Origin: Streptosporangium canum
Lineage (GTDB): Bacteria > Actinomycetota > Actinomycetes > Streptosporangiales > Streptosporangiaceae
Assembly: GCF_900113865.1 (NCBI RefSeq)
Contig: NZ_FOQY01000005.1
Location: 307,388-371,387 of the forward strand
DNA: 64,000 nt
Reading direction: 5' to 3'
The notes below the pieces were generated by a model, which ran no database searches, was not told the origin of the DNA, and worked only from the letters and a program-made list of their open reading frames with translations. Shown in pieces: positions 40,956-50,445 of the stretch (positions are counted from its first letter, which is position 1; each line of letters starts with the position of its first letter). The position numbers were made by a program, and so were the translations under genes.

Positions 40956-41825
40956 GTGGACGACTGGTATGTGGACGACCGCTGCATCAACTGCGATGCC
41001 GCCCGACAACTCGCGCCCGACCTGATCGGCGAAGTCGGCGGACGGTCGCAGATCCTGCGTCCGCCGAACGATGAGACGGAGACACGGCGTCTCCACGCGG
41101 CCGCCTTCGCCTGCCCCACACGCTCGATCCGCCCGGCCTCCGGGCAGCCGGACCAAGCGCTCGACCCTTTTCCGATGGCCTTGGACAACGGCGTACTGAT
41201 GTGCGGGCACAACTCCCGGCACACCGCCGGGGCCAACTCCTACCTGCTGCTGCGGCCGTCCGGCACGGCCATGATGATCGATACACCGCGCTGGAGCCGT
41301 GAACTCGCCGAGCGTTACGCGGCATCGGGCCTCGTTACCGATGTGCTGCTCACACACCGAGACCACGCCGCACACGGCCGCCGCTACGCGGACTATTTCG
41401 GCGCCCAGCTGTGGATCCACGAGGGCGACCTCGAAGCGGCGCCGGACGCGGACCAGGTGATCCGGGGCCTGGAACCTCTGCAGATCAGCGAGGAGGTCAC
41501 CGCCCATCCACTGCCCGGCCACACCCGGGGCAGTGTGCTCTACCTCGCGGATGACCGGTACTGCTTCAGCGGCGACAGCTTCTACTGGTCACGCACCACC
41601 GGTGATCTGGAAGTCGCGGAGAGCGTGATGTGGTACTCCATCGAGCAGTTGGCCGCCTCCCTGGCCAGGGCGGCCGTACGGATGCGATTCGAATGGATCC
41701 TGCCAGGCCACGGTGGCCGCCACCGCCTGGCCGCCGACGAGATGTCCCGGCGGCTGCGAGCGCTGGCCGAACGCACGCGACTGCTACGGCCCCGGCCGAT
41801 CGACTTCACGGCCGTCCGCTGGTGA
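40956..41825 (+). CDS. MBL-fold metallo-hydrolase with N-terminal ferredoxin-like domain
   Basis: A 289-residue protein. Residues 1-60 resemble a short ferredoxin: VDDRCINCDAARQLAPDLI with Cys10 and Cys13, and AFACPTRSIRP with Cys53; the third Cys of a CxxCxxC pattern is Ala16. The rest is a metallo-beta-lactamase fold with LLTHRDHAAH (residues 132-140, HxDH), LPGHTRGSVLYL, FSGDSFYW and WILPGHGG. Redox or hydrolase activity on small thioesters or sulfur species is known for relatives but not assignable here. GTG 40956 has GGAAGGAG upstream with ideal spacing; an in-frame ATG at 40863 lies within the MarR dyad. It is divergent from MarR, which probably controls it. Confidence 0.82.
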   Translation: MDDWYVDDRCINCDAARQLAPDLIGEVGGRSQILRPPNDETETRRLHAAAFACPTRSIRPASGQPDQALDPFPMALDNGVLMCGHNSRHTAGANSYLLLRPSGTAMMIDTPRWSRELAERYAASGLVTDVLLTHRDHAAHGRRYADYFGAQLWIHEGDLEAAPDADQVIRGLEPLQISEEVTAHPLPGHTRGSVLYLADDRYCFSGDSFYWSRTTGDLEVAESVMWYSIEQLAASLARAAVRMRFEWILPGHGGRHRLAADEMSRRLRALAERTRLLRPRPIDFTAVRW

Positions 41826-42035
41826 GGGGCCGGCCCAACCGTTACCGGGGTCCACGCAGCGGCCGCAGTGCCCTTCCTCAACCGATTCCGGGAACCCTCC
41901 TGAAGAAGACGTCCGGTCCAGGGAGTGCGGGTACTTCGCTCAGGAGCGGGGCGCGGCTACTTGGGCCCCGACCCTGCTCATGCCGTCGGAGGTTACATCT
42001 TTTCTTCATGCGTCGCACAAGCGTAATGTCCAGGC

Positions 42036-43790
42036 ATGGCTTCCTACCTCATCGAGCCGGTCGACCGGCTGCCCTTCGGCGGCCCGGACAAGGCCCGGCG
42101 TTACGCCACCGAGCGCTACCGGGGCGCGGCCGGCCTCAACTGGTACGGCTGCGACCCCACGCTGCGCTTCCTGATGCGCCGCCACCTCGGCGCCGACGCC
42201 CTGGAATGGGCGGCCCCCCACCTGGAACGGGCGGGCGCGCTGATGAGCGGCCCCATCCTCGAACACGCCGAGGAGACCGACCGCAACCCGCCCCGGCTGG
42301 AGAGGTACGACCGGTGGGGCCACGACGTCAGCCGGATCGTCATGCCGCCCTCCTTCGAGGCGGCCCGCCGCGAGCTGGTCGCCGGCTCCTTCACCCGCCC
42401 GGAGTTCGCGCGGGAGGCCGAGGCCGCCGGCGCCGACCCGGTGACCATGGGGGTGGCCTGGAACTACCTGCTCTACCAGGCCGACATCGGGATGGGCTGC
42501 GCGCTCGGCACCGGCGGCGACATGGTGGTGCTCATGGCCGAGGCGTTCGCCCCCCAGGACGTCAAGGAACGGGTCAGGGAGATCTTCGCGGACGGGATGT
42601 TCTCCGGCGAGGCCGCGCAGATGTTCACCGAACGCACCGGCGGCTCCGACCTCGCCGCCCTGGAGTCCACTGCCACCCCGACGGGGGACGCCTGGCGGCT
42701 GAACGGCCTGAAGTGGTTCGCTTCCAACGCCAACGGCTCCGCCTTCGTGGTGCTGGCCAAGGCCGAGGGCGGCCCCGACGGCAGCCGGGGCGTCGCTCCC
42801 TTCCTGGTGCTGCGCGAGCGCCGCGACGGCGGGCACAACGGCATCCGGGTCCGCAGGCTCAAGGACAAGCTGGGCACCAGGTCGGTGGCCTCGGCGGAGA
42901 TCGAGTTCACCGACGCCGAGGCGTTCCTGCTGGCACCGGCGAGCACCGGCGCCGGCGACGGCAAGGGCCTGGGCCGGATGATGGAGCTGACCAACGGCGC
43001 CCGGCTCGGGATCGCCACGATGGGCCTGAGCTGCGCCCGGCGCGCCCTGGTCGAGTCGCTCTGCTACGCCCGCAGCCGCGAGGCCTTCGGCGCCGCCCTC
43101 ATCGACCAGCCGCTCATGCGCCGCAAGCTGGCCGAGCTGATCGTCGAGGTCGAGGCGGCCCAGGCGCTGGTGTTCGACGGGTTCCACAACAGGCTGCGCC
43201 TGGGCCCGGCCCTGATCAAGCTCAGGGCCGCCCGCCTGGGCGTCACCGCGGCCAGTGACGCGATCGAGGTGCACGGCGGCAACGGCTACATCGAGCAGTG
43301 GCCGGTCGCCCGCATCCTGCGCGACGCCCAGGTCAACCCGATCTGGGAGGGCGGTGACAACATCCTCTGCCTGGACGTGCGCCGGGCCGTCGAGAAGGAC
43401 CAGCACCTGCCGTTCTTCGACCGGCTGGCGGAGGCCGTACGGCATGCGCCGCCCGGCGACGACTCCACCGCCCTGCTGGTGTCGGACCGGATCGACCGGC
43501 TGCGCGAGGCCGTGGACCGGTGGCGTGGCCTCGACCCGGTCACCGCCGAGGCCAGGCTCTTCCCACTGGCGCAGTTCATGGCCGACGTCTACGCCGCCGC
43601 GCTGCTGCTGGAACAGGCCGGATGGGAGCGCCGCGAGCTCGGCGCCGACCGCAAGGCGCTGGTCGCCCGCCTCTACGCCCGCGCCCACCTCGCCGACCAC
43701 GGCCCGCTGCGCGGCATCGACCACGTCGCCGAGGACCTCGAACGGTTCAAGGACCTCGCCGACGGCGCCTTCGTCGACGACCGGCCCTGA
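42036..43790 (+). CDS. AidB-like acyl-CoA dehydrogenase
   Basis: A 584-residue flavoprotein of the acyl-CoA dehydrogenase superfamily with the AidB-type N-terminal extension (GLNWYGCDPTLRFLMRRHL, residues 33-51). The middle and C-terminal domains show MFSGEAAQMFTERTGGSDLAALESTA, LNGLKWFASNANGSAFVVLAKAEG, GTRSVASAEIEF, ARSREAFGAALIDQPLMRRKLAELIVE and EVHGGNGYIEQWPVARILRDAQVNPIWEG. AidB in E. coli responds to alkylating stress and binds DNA; many homologues act in lipid metabolism. It stands alone; the 210 bp upstream show no clear feature. The ATG at 42036 lacks a strong ribosome-binding site. Confidence 0.84.
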   Translation: MASYLIEPVDRLPFGGPDKARRYATERYRGAAGLNWYGCDPTLRFLMRRHLGADALEWAAPHLERAGALMSGPILEHAEETDRNPPRLERYDRWGHDVSRIVMPPSFEAARRELVAGSFTRPEFAREAEAAGADPVTMGVAWNYLLYQADIGMGCALGTGGDMVVLMAEAFAPQDVKERVREIFADGMFSGEAAQMFTERTGGSDLAALESTATPTGDAWRLNGLKWFASNANGSAFVVLAKAEGGPDGSRGVAPFLVLRERRDGGHNGIRVRRLKDKLGTRSVASAEIEFTDAEAFLLAPASTGAGDGKGLGRMMELTNGARLGIATMGLSCARRALVESLCYARSREAFGAALIDQPLMRRKLAELIVEVEAAQALVFDGFHNRLRLGPALIKLRAARLGVTAASDAIEVHGGNGYIEQWPVARILRDAQVNPIWEGGDNILCLDVRRAVEKDQHLPFFDRLAEAVRHAPPGDDSTALLVSDRIDRLREAVDRWRGLDPVTAEARLFPLAQFMADVYAAALLLEQAGWERRELGADRKALVARLYARAHLADHGPLRGIDHVAEDLERFKDLADGAFVDDRP

Positions 43791-43804
43791 CCGGCCACCG
43801 CGTC

Positions 43805-44889
43805 CGCCCGCGCGGACGGCCCGGCGCTCCCGGTCCGCGCGCCTGGCTGCGCACCCGGCTGCGGGAGCAGGCCACCTGGCGCGAGGCCGGCTACACACTG
43901 CTGTCGATCCTCGCGCTGTGGTGGGTCGACCTGGGGGCGATCGCCGTCAGCGGCGTGCTGCCGGGCGTGCTGCTCTCCGCGCCGCTCCAGCCCGACACGC
44001 CCCTGTCCCTCAGCCTGACCCTGGCCCTGGCCGGAGCGGTGATCATGCCGACCGCCGCCTATCCGATCACCGCCTGGGCGGGGGCCCGCGCCACCACGGC
44101 CAGGGCGCTTCTCGGCTCTCCCGACCCCGAGCTGGCCGAGGTCGTACGGTCACGGGCCCGCCTGGTCGACGCGTTCGAGGTCGAACGGCGCAGGATCGAG
44201 CGGGACCTGCACGACGGCGCCCATCAGCGGCTGGTCGCGCTGGCGCTGAAGCTCGGCATGGCCCGGCTCGACCTGGAGCCCGGTTCCCCGGCCGCGGAGC
44301 GGGTCGCCGAGGCGCACGAGGAGGCCATGCGGGCCCTGGCCGAGCTGCGGGAGCTGATCCGCGGGGTGCATCCGCGGATCCTCACCGACCTCGGGCTGCC
44401 CGAGGCGGTGCTCGACGTGGCCGGGCGCTCACCGGTCCCGGTGGAGGTGGACATCGTGCTTGCGCGGCGGCTGCCGACGGCGACCGAGGTGACCGCCTAC
44501 TTCGTGGTCACCGAGGCGCTGGCCAACGTGGCGAAGCACAGCCGGGCCGCCCGCTGCCTGATACGCGGCCGCCTCACGCGGGAGGCCCTGGTAATTTCGC
44601 CGACGCACTGGACCGGGTGGCCGCCGGCGGCACCGTCGTCGACCCCGAGGTGGTCAGGCAGCTGCTGACGCGCCGCCGCGACCCGCTGCGGCGCCTCACC
44701 CCCAGGGAACGCGAGGTGCTCGCCCTCATCGCCGAAGGCCGCTCGAACGCCGCCATCGCCCGGACCCTCGTGGTCACCGAGGCCGCGGTGGCCAAGCACA
44801 TCGCGAGCATCCTCGCCAAACTCGACCTCCCCCCGGCCGGGGACGACCACCGCCGGGTCCTCGCCGTCCTCGCCTATCTCCGCGGGTGA
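43805..44889 (+). pseudogene. Collapsed two-component system: histidine kinase N-terminal part joined to a response regulator C-terminal part
   Basis: Two incomplete genes abut. From about 43805 to 44594 one frame encodes a sensor kinase: membrane segments (LLSILALWWVDLGAIAVSGVLPG), the phosphoacceptor region VERRRIERDLHDGAHQRLVALALKLGMARLDL and the N-box EALANVAKHSRAARCLIRG. It breaks off before the glycine-rich ATP-lid and soon reaches a stop (44668). From about 44590 another frame encodes the end of a NarL-type regulator: FADALDRVAAGGTVVDPEVVRQLL, then the helix-turn-helix LTPREREVLALIAEGRSNAAIARTLVVTEAAVAKHIASILAKL, ending 44889. The kinase G box, the intergenic region and the whole receiver domain are missing. 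A single deletion, with a junction at about 44590-44596, explains this. No start codon for the kinase is evident after the upstream gene. Confidence 0.78.
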
Positions 44890-44947
44890 GCCGGTCTGCG
44901 GTCCCGTGACGGGTCAGGCGGGTCCTCCACGGCCCCCCGCGGGCGGA

Positions 44948-45562
44948 TCAGAGGCCGAAGCCGCTCAGGGCCGCCCAGGCCGAGCCGGCGCCGACGACGG
45001 CCCCGGCGGCGACCTGGGCGGGAGTGTGGTGCCTGAGTCGCACCCTGGCCCAGCACACCGTCGCCACGATCAGCATGCCCGCCACGAGGGTCGGTGCGGC
45101 GGGCAGCACCTCGGCCAGCACCACCACGGTGCCCGCCGACACCGCCGCGTGGAAGGAGATCTTCCACCTGAGGGTGATCGGGACCGTCAGCGCGAGCGCG
45201 GCCAGCATCGCGGTCACCGTGGCGACCAGCAGCCGGGGCGCGCCCAGGGAGGCCAGCAGCACCAGCGTGACGAGCACCGCCATGACCGCCACCAGCAGCG
45301 GCCTCGTCCGGCTCGCCCGGTCGACCAGGTGATGGGAGTCCAGCCGCCCCGAGCGCACGCCGGCCAGGATCACCCCGGCGGGGATCCCGCCGCACAGCGC
45401 CGAGGCCACCAGCCCCCAGCCGGCGCCGTGCCAGCCGTCCGCCACCAGCCCCACGGCCGGAGGAAGCACGATGACCAGCACCTGGGGCGCGAACAGTCCG
45501 GTGACCCACCGCGCGAGCGCCGTCGGGCCCTTCTCGCCGCGCGCCGCGTCCCGACCGGTCAA
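44948..45562 (-). CDS. PAP2-like membrane phosphatase family protein
   Basis: About 204 residues with six or so hydrophobic segments. The PAP2 superfamily motifs are recognisable though weakened: ITLRWKISFHAAVSAGTVVVL (in place of PSGH) and RVRLRHHTPAQVAAGAVVGAG (in place of SRxxxxxHxxxD). Relatives dephosphorylate lipid or prenyl phosphates at the membrane. TTG 45562 with GGGAG upstream is my preferred start; the open frame extends to TTG 45595. It is separated from dapD by 178 bp with no visible feature. Confidence 0.65.
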   Translation of the reverse strand: MTGRDAARGEKGPTALARWVTGLFAPQVLVIVLPPAVGLVADGWHGAGWGLVASALCGGIPAGVILAGVRSGRLDSHHLVDRASRTRPLLVAVMAVLVTLVLLASLGAPRLLVATVTAMLAALALTVPITLRWKISFHAAVSAGTVVVLAEVLPAAPTLVAGMLIVATVCWARVRLRHHTPAQVAAGAVVGAGSAWAALSGFGL

Positions 45563-45740
45563 GCCACTCCCATCGCCGCAGGGTCCGTGGCACAAGCCTG
45601 TCAGATGCGCGGCTCCGAGACGAACTTCCGGAAGCCGTCGATCCCGGCGGGTTGCGGCGGCTGCCCCTCGACGCCGGGCCGCGGGGAGGGGCCGTTCACC
45701 GGACGGCCCCTCCCGGCGGCCCGCGCCGGTCCGGGCGGGC

Positions 45741-46718
45741 TCAGTCGTTGGCGTGCAGGGCGCTGTTGAGCTCCACCCCGGTGCCCCGGCGGGGCACGAC
45801 CTCGACGGCGCCGGAGGTGGAGTTGCGGCGGAACAGCAGGCCGGAGGTGCCGGAGAGCTCGGCTGCCTTGACGGTCCGGCCGTCGGGGAGGGCCACCTTG
45901 GTCCCGGCGGTGACGTAGAGGCCGGCCTCCACGACGCAGTCGTCGCCGAGGGAGATGCCGACGCCGCTGTTGGCGCCCAGCAGGCAGCGGTCGCCGATGG
46001 AGATGACCTGCTTGCCGCCGCCGGAGAGGGTGCCCATGATCGAGGCGCCGCCGCCCACGTCGGAGCCGTCGCCCACCACCACGCCCGCCGAGATGCGCCC
46101 CTCGACCATGGAGGCGCCGAGCGTGCCGGCGTTGAAGTTGACGAAGCCCTCGTGCATCACGGTCGTGCCGGCGGCCAGGTGCGCGCCGAGGCGGACGCGG
46201 TCGGCCTCGGCGATCCGGACGCCGGAGGGCACCACGTAGTCGACCATCCGGGGGAACTTGTCCACGCCGTAGACGGTCACCTGGCCGCGGGCCCGCAGGC
46301 GCAGCCGTACCGACTCGAAGCCCTCGACCGGGCACGGGCCGTAGTTGGTCCACACCACGTTGCTCAGCACGCCGAACAGGCCGTCCAGGCTCTGCCCGTG
46401 CGGCTGGACGAGACGGGCCGACAGCAGATGGAGGCGGAGGTAGGCGTCGTGGGCGTCGGCGGGAGCCTCCGAGAGCTTGGCGATCCCGGTCTGGACCGCG
46501 ACCACCTCCACCCCGCGGTCCTCGTCCGGGCCGAGCAGCGCGGCGACCGCGGAGCCGAGCGCCTCTACGGCCTCCTCCGGGGTCAGCCGCCTGGTGCCCG
46601 GAGCGGAGGGCTCACCCAGTCGCGGGGAGGGGAACCAGGTGTCGAGCACCGTCCCGTCCGGGGTGATGGTCGCGATGCCGGCACCGTGGGCGCCTGATGT
46701 CTGTGCTGCTGCGTTCAC
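45741..46718 (-). CDS. dapD: Tetrahydrodipicolinate N-succinyltransferase
   Basis: A 325-residue actinobacterial-type DapD, which succinylates tetrahydrodipicolinate from succinyl-CoA in lysine and meso-diaminopimelate synthesis. The N-terminal part has [23 protein letters not shown]. The middle shows [43 protein letters not shown] left-handed beta-helix follows ([68 protein letters not shown]). GTG 46718 is taken as the start; TTG 46727 is the alternative. Single gene, divergent from a GH25 gene. Confidence 0.93.
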   Translation of the reverse strand: MNAAAQTSGAHGAGIATITPDGTVLDTWFPSPRLGEPSAPGTRRLTPEEAVEALGSAVAALLGPDEDRGVEVVAVQTGIAKLSEAPADAHDAYLRLHLLSARLVQPHGQSLDGLFGVLSNVVWTNYGPCPVEGFESVRLRLRARGQVTVYGVDKFPRMVDYVVPSGVRIAEADRVRLGAHLAAGTTVMHEGFVNFNAGTLGASMVEGRISAGVVVGDGSDVGGGASIMGTLSGGGKQVISIGDRCLLGANSGVGISLGDDCVVEAGLYVTAGTKVALPDGRTVKAAELSGTSGLLFRRNSTSGAVEVVPRRGTGVELNSALHAND

Positions 46719-46803
46719 GCCGACCAAGCCTAGTCAAAGCCGCTGCAATGGCAGTACGCCGAGGGAGAGTTGGACATGTGCGCGTGTCGCCGGAGTCATT
46801 AGC

Positions 46804-47430
46804 GTGGCCGCCATGTTGCGTGGCATCGATGTGTCGAACTGGCAGGGCGCCGTCGACTGGGACCACCATGCCGACAACGGGGTCTCCTTCGCCTTCGCCA
46901 AGGCGACCGAGGGAAGCACCTTCACCGACAAGTGGTTCGGCAGGAACTGGACCGGCATGCGGGAGAGCTGGATGGTCTGCGGGGCCTACCACTTCGCCCG
47001 CCCCGCCGGCGACCCGGAGACGCAGGCGGGGCACTTCCTGCGGGCCGTGCAACGGGCGGGCGGCATGCGCCGCGGCGACCTGCTCGCCCTCGACCTGGAG
47101 ACCAACGACCACCTGCCCGCCCGCCGGGTGGCCGGCTTCGCCCGCCGATGGTGCCAGGCGGTCGTCGACCAGGCCGGGGTGCGTCCGGTGATCTACACCT
47201 TCCTGACGTTCGCGCTGAACGGCAACTGCGCCGGGCTGGAGGGATACCCTCTCTGGATCGCCGCGCCCGACGACCCGCGAGGCAGGCCGGACGTGCCGGG
47301 GCCGTGGGACAGGTGGACCATCCACCAGCACTCCCACATCCCCGTGGATCGCAACGTCTTCCGGGGCACCCGGGCCGATCTCACCTCGCTGGGCTACCGC
47401 CGGCGCCGCAATGTCCGAGATATCCTGTAG
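46804..47430 (+). CDS. GH25-type lysozyme domain protein without signal peptide
   Basis: A 208-residue glycoside hydrolase family 25 (muramidase-like) domain. The start MLRGIDVSNWQGAVDW contains the conserved DVS motif. FAFAKATEGSTFTDKWFGRNW, VCGAYHFARPAGDPETQAGHFL, LLALDLETND (catalytic Asp/Glu pair), VRPVIYTF and LWIAAPDDP follow. GTG 46804 has GGAG 8 bases upstream; ATG 46813 is the alternative. No signal peptide, membrane segment or wall-binding domain is visible, so export is unexplained; it may be secreted by a non-Sec route or act on cell lysis. It is divergent from dapD and upstream of thrS. Confidence 0.82.
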   Translation: MAAMLRGIDVSNWQGAVDWDHHADNGVSFAFAKATEGSTFTDKWFGRNWTGMRESWMVCGAYHFARPAGDPETQAGHFLRAVQRAGGMRRGDLLALDLETNDHLPARRVAGFARRWCQAVVDQAGVRPVIYTFLTFALNGNCAGLEGYPLWIAAPDDPRGRPDVPGPWDRWTIHQHSHIPVDRNVFRGTRADLTSLGYRRRRNVRDIL

Positions 47431-47487
47431 CGGACACCGGTAGCATCGACGGCAGACCTCAATATCGCCGTCTCTCAGGGAGTCACC

Positions 47488-49467
47488 GTGTCCGCCGTGC
47501 CAGAACTTCGTATCACCCTCGCCGGAGCCGAGCGTGTGGTGGCGGAGGGCACGACGTACGGCGAAGCGCTCCAGGCCGACGGCCGCTCCGTGGTCGCCGC
47601 CCGCGCGAACGGCGAGCTGAGGGACCTGGCGGCCCCCGTCGCCGAGGGGGACCAGGTCGAGCCGGTCGCGGTCGACAGCCCCGACGGCCGGGCGATCGTG
47701 CGCCACTCCACCGCGCACGTCATGGCCCAGGCCGTCCAGGAGCTGTTCCCGGAGGCGAAGCTGGGCATCGGCCCGCCGGTCGACAACGGCTTCTACTACG
47801 ACTTCGACGTCAAGAACCCGTTCACCCCCGAGGATCTCAAGCGTGTCGAGAAGCGCATGCGCGAGATCGTCAAGCAGGGGCAGATCTTCTCCCGCCGGCC
47901 CGTCTCCGACGAGGAGGCGCAGGAGGAGTTGGCGGCCGAGCCGTACAAGCTGGAGCTCATCGGCCTCAAGGGCGGCGCCGGCGCGCAGGAGGACGGGGCC
48001 GACGTCGAGGTGGGCGGCGCCGAGCTGACCATCTACGACAACCTCGACCCGAAGACCGGCGACCTGTGCTGGAAGGACCTGTGCCGCGGCCCGCACGTGC
48101 CGACCACCCGGTCCATCCCGGCCTTCAAGCTGATGCGCTCCGGCGGCGCCTACTGGCGAGGCAGCGAGAAGAACCCGCAGCTCCAGCGGATCTACGGCAC
48201 CGCCTGGGAGTCGCGCGACAAGCAGGACGAATACCTCCACCTGCTGGAGGAGGCCGAGAAGCGCGACCACCGCAGGCTGGGCGCCGAGCTGGACCTGTTC
48301 AGCTTCCCGTCCGAGCTGGGCAGCGGCCTGCCGGTCTTCCATCCCAAGGGCGGGATCATCCGCAAGGAGATGGAAGACTACATGCGCAGGCGGCAGGGCG
48401 AGGCGGGTTACGAGTTCGTCAACACCCCGCACATCACCAAGTCGCAGCTGTTCGAGACCTCCGGTCACCTGCCGTGGTACGCCGAGGACATGTTCCCCCC
48501 CTTCGAGCTGGAGGGGGTCGAATACCGCGTCAAGCCGATGAACTGCCCGATGCACAACCTGATCTTCCGGGCGCGCGGGCGGTCCTACCGTGAGCTGCCG
48601 CTGCGGCTGTGCGAGTTCGGCTCCGTCTACCGCTACGAGAAGTCGGGCGTCGTCCACGGCCTGACCCGGGTGCGCGGCATGACGCAGGACGACTCGCACA
48701 TCTACTGCACCCGGGAGCAGATGGTCGGTGAGATCAAGAGTCTGCTCACCTTCGTGCTCAGCGTGCTGCGCGACTTCGGCCTGTCGGAGTTCTACCTGGA
48801 GCTGTCCACCCGCGACGACTCCGACAAGTTCATCGGTGATCCGGCCGACTGGGACGAGGCCACCGAGGCGCTGCGCCAGACGGCCGTGGAGTCGGGGCTC
48901 GAACTGGTCGACGACCCGGGCGGCGCGGCCTTCTACGGCCCCAAGATCTCGGTGCAGGCCAAGGACGCGATCGGCCGTACCTGGCAGCTGTCCACCATCC
49001 AGCTCGACCTCAACCAGCCCAAGCGGTTCGAGCTCGAGTACCAGGCCGCCGACGGCAGCCGGCAGACGCCCGTCATGATCCACCGGGCGCTGTTCGGCTC
49101 GATCGAACGCTTCCTCGGCGTCCTCACCGAGCACTACGCCGGCGCCTTCCCCCCCTGGCTCGCCCCGGTCCAGGTCGTCGGCATCCCGATCGCCGAGGCC
49201 CACGCGCCCTACCTGCAGGACCTGGCCAAGAAGGCCCGCGAGCGGGGCATCCGGATCGAGGTGGACGCCTCCGACGACCGGATGCAGAAGAAGATCCGCA
49301 ACGCGCAGAAGTCCAAGGTGCCGTTCATGCTCCTGGCGGGCGACGAGGACATCGCCAACGGCGCTGTCTCCTTCCGTTTCCGCAACGGCGAGCAGAAGAA
49401 CGGCGTGCCGGTCGACGAGGCGATCAACGAGATCGCCGACGCGATCGAGCGTCGCATCCAGGTCTGA
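47488..49467 (+). CDS. thrS: Threonyl-tRNA synthetase
   Basis: A 659-residue class II synthetase that charges tRNA-Thr. N-terminal TGS-like domain (about 1-70), editing domain with [12 protein letters not shown] and [19 protein letters not shown], then the catalytic core: [10 protein letters not shown] (zinc/active-site Cys), [15 protein letters not shown] (motif 2), AFYGPKISV and [11 protein letters not shown] (motif 3), and the anticodon-binding domain ending [11 protein letters not shown] 47488 has AGGGAG upstream. I saw no T-box leader. It heads the conserved actinobacterial thrS-HIT-pgsA-patA-pimA neighbourhood. Confidence 0.97.
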   Translation: MSAVPELRITLAGAERVVAEGTTYGEALQADGRSVVAARANGELRDLAAPVAEGDQVEPVAVDSPDGRAIVRHSTAHVMAQAVQELFPEAKLGIGPPVDNGFYYDFDVKNPFTPEDLKRVEKRMREIVKQGQIFSRRPVSDEEAQEELAAEPYKLELIGLKGGAGAQEDGADVEVGGAELTIYDNLDPKTGDLCWKDLCRGPHVPTTRSIPAFKLMRSGGAYWRGSEKNPQLQRIYGTAWESRDKQDEYLHLLEEAEKRDHRRLGAELDLFSFPSELGSGLPVFHPKGGIIRKEMEDYMRRRQGEAGYEFVNTPHITKSQLFETSGHLPWYAEDMFPPFELEGVEYRVKPMNCPMHNLIFRARGRSYRELPLRLCEFGSVYRYEKSGVVHGLTRVRGMTQDDSHIYCTREQMVGEIKSLLTFVLSVLRDFGLSEFYLELSTRDDSDKFIGDPADWDEATEALRQTAVESGLELVDDPGGAAFYGPKISVQAKDAIGRTWQLSTIQLDLNQPKRFELEYQAADGSRQTPVMIHRALFGSIERFLGVLTEHYAGAFPPWLAPVQVVGIPIAEAHAPYLQDLAKKARERGIRIEVDASDDRMQKKIRNAQKSKVPFMLLAGDEDIANGAVSFRFRNGEQKNGVPVDEAINEIADAIERRIQV

Positions 49468-49518
49468 CCCGGACCGGACCGGTCTGGTCTGATCTGTCAG
49501 TCTGATCTGTCACGGGAA

Positions 49519-49550
49519 GTACGGCGGGCGGCCGTGGCCGCCCGCCGTAC
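49519..49550 (+). terminator. 15-bp perfect palindrome downstream of thrS
   Basis: GTACGGCGGGCGGCC pairs exactly with GGCCGCCCGCCGTAC around a 2-base loop, 51 bases after the thrS stop. No T-run follows, but a stem this long commonly ends transcripts in high-GC actinomycetes. A short direct repeat (TCTGATCTGTC, twice) precedes it. Confidence 0.55.
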
Positions 49551-49682
49551 CGCTGTCCGGAGGTCCGCTCCGGGGCGGGCGGGCTCCACGGGGGTGGTCC
49601 GCCGTACGCCCGGCTGAGGCCGCCGCCGGCCCGCCGGGGCCCTGAGCACGGCGGCCCGCCGTGCCGGACGGCCCGGGCTCTG

Positions 49683-50294
49683 TCAGGGCTCGGCGGGCGC
49701 CTCCGGGTGGTCCTCGCCGGGCAGGCGCACGTCGTCCACGTTGACGTTGACCTCGACGACCCGCATGCCCAGCATCCGGCTGACCGTGCGGGCCACGTTC
49801 GTCTTGACCTCGTTGGCCACGTCCATGACCACATGGCCGTACTCCGCCACGATCGCCACGTCCACCGCGACCGTACGCTCCTGGACGTGGGCGCTCACGC
49901 CCCGGGGGCCGCGTCTGGCCCCGGCTCCGGCGCGCTCGCGGATCGACTCCACCGCGTCCGTGAGACCCGAGCCCAGGTCGGCGACGCCGGCCACCTCGAG
50001 TGCGGCGAGGGCGGAGACCTTCTCCACGACCTCGTCGGCCACCTTGATCCGTCCCTTGACCACGGCCGCGGCGACCGGCTCGGCGACCGGCTCCGGGTCG
50101 GCCACGGAGGCCACAGGGGCCATGGAGGCCACAGGGGCCACCGGGGGCGCCGGGGGCACGGAGGGGATGGTGATGGGAGGCGTGGAGGGGATGGAGGAGG
50201 TGGACAGGCTCAGGGAGAACGGGCGGGCGGCGGTGGTCGTTTCAGCGGGAGAGTCGGTCTCCTCGGTGATGTCCTCGACGGAGACGTCGGTCAT
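49683..50294 (-). CDS. Asp23/Gls24 family envelope stress protein
   Basis: A 203-residue Asp23/Gls24 (DUF322) protein. Residues 1-75 are a low-complexity Pro/Val/Ala/Ser tail (STPPITIPSVPPAPPVAPVA...). The Asp23 domain is about residues 76-195: GRIKVADEVVEKVSALAALEVAGVADLG, AHVQERTVAVDVAIVAEYGHVVMDVANEVKTNVARTV, and the GMRVVEVNVNVDDVRLPGED end. The family coats the inner membrane face and is linked to cell-envelope stress. ATG 50294 precedes a 151-bp region shared with the divergent HIT gene. Confidence 0.85.
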   Translation of the reverse strand: MTDVSVEDITEETDSPAETTTAARPFSLSLSTSSIPSTPPITIPSVPPAPPVAPVASMAPVASVADPEPVAEPVAAAVVKGRIKVADEVVEKVSALAALEVAGVADLGSGLTDAVESIRERAGAGARRGPRGVSAHVQERTVAVDVAIVAEYGHVVMDVANEVKTNVARTVSRMLGMRVVEVNVNVDDVRLPGEDHPEAPAEP

Positions 50295-50445
50295 GGGGTG
50301 CTCCTCGGCTGTTGGTGGTCACGCTCGCTGGGATTCTGCCGGAAATCTGCACCATTTGTTCGCCGCGGCGGTCCGTGGGGCATCCCGGGCACTCCGCCGG
50401 GAGTCGCCAAACCGAACAAATCCACTTGGCAATATGCTGATCGCC

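Noticed and set aside
47431-47487. T-box leader for thrS
   Set aside because: The spacer is only 57 bp and shows no specifier or antiterminator stem.
49519-49550. Perfect palindrome considered as a CRISPR-type repeat
   Set aside because: It occurs once, lies downstream of thrS and is better explained as a transcript end.
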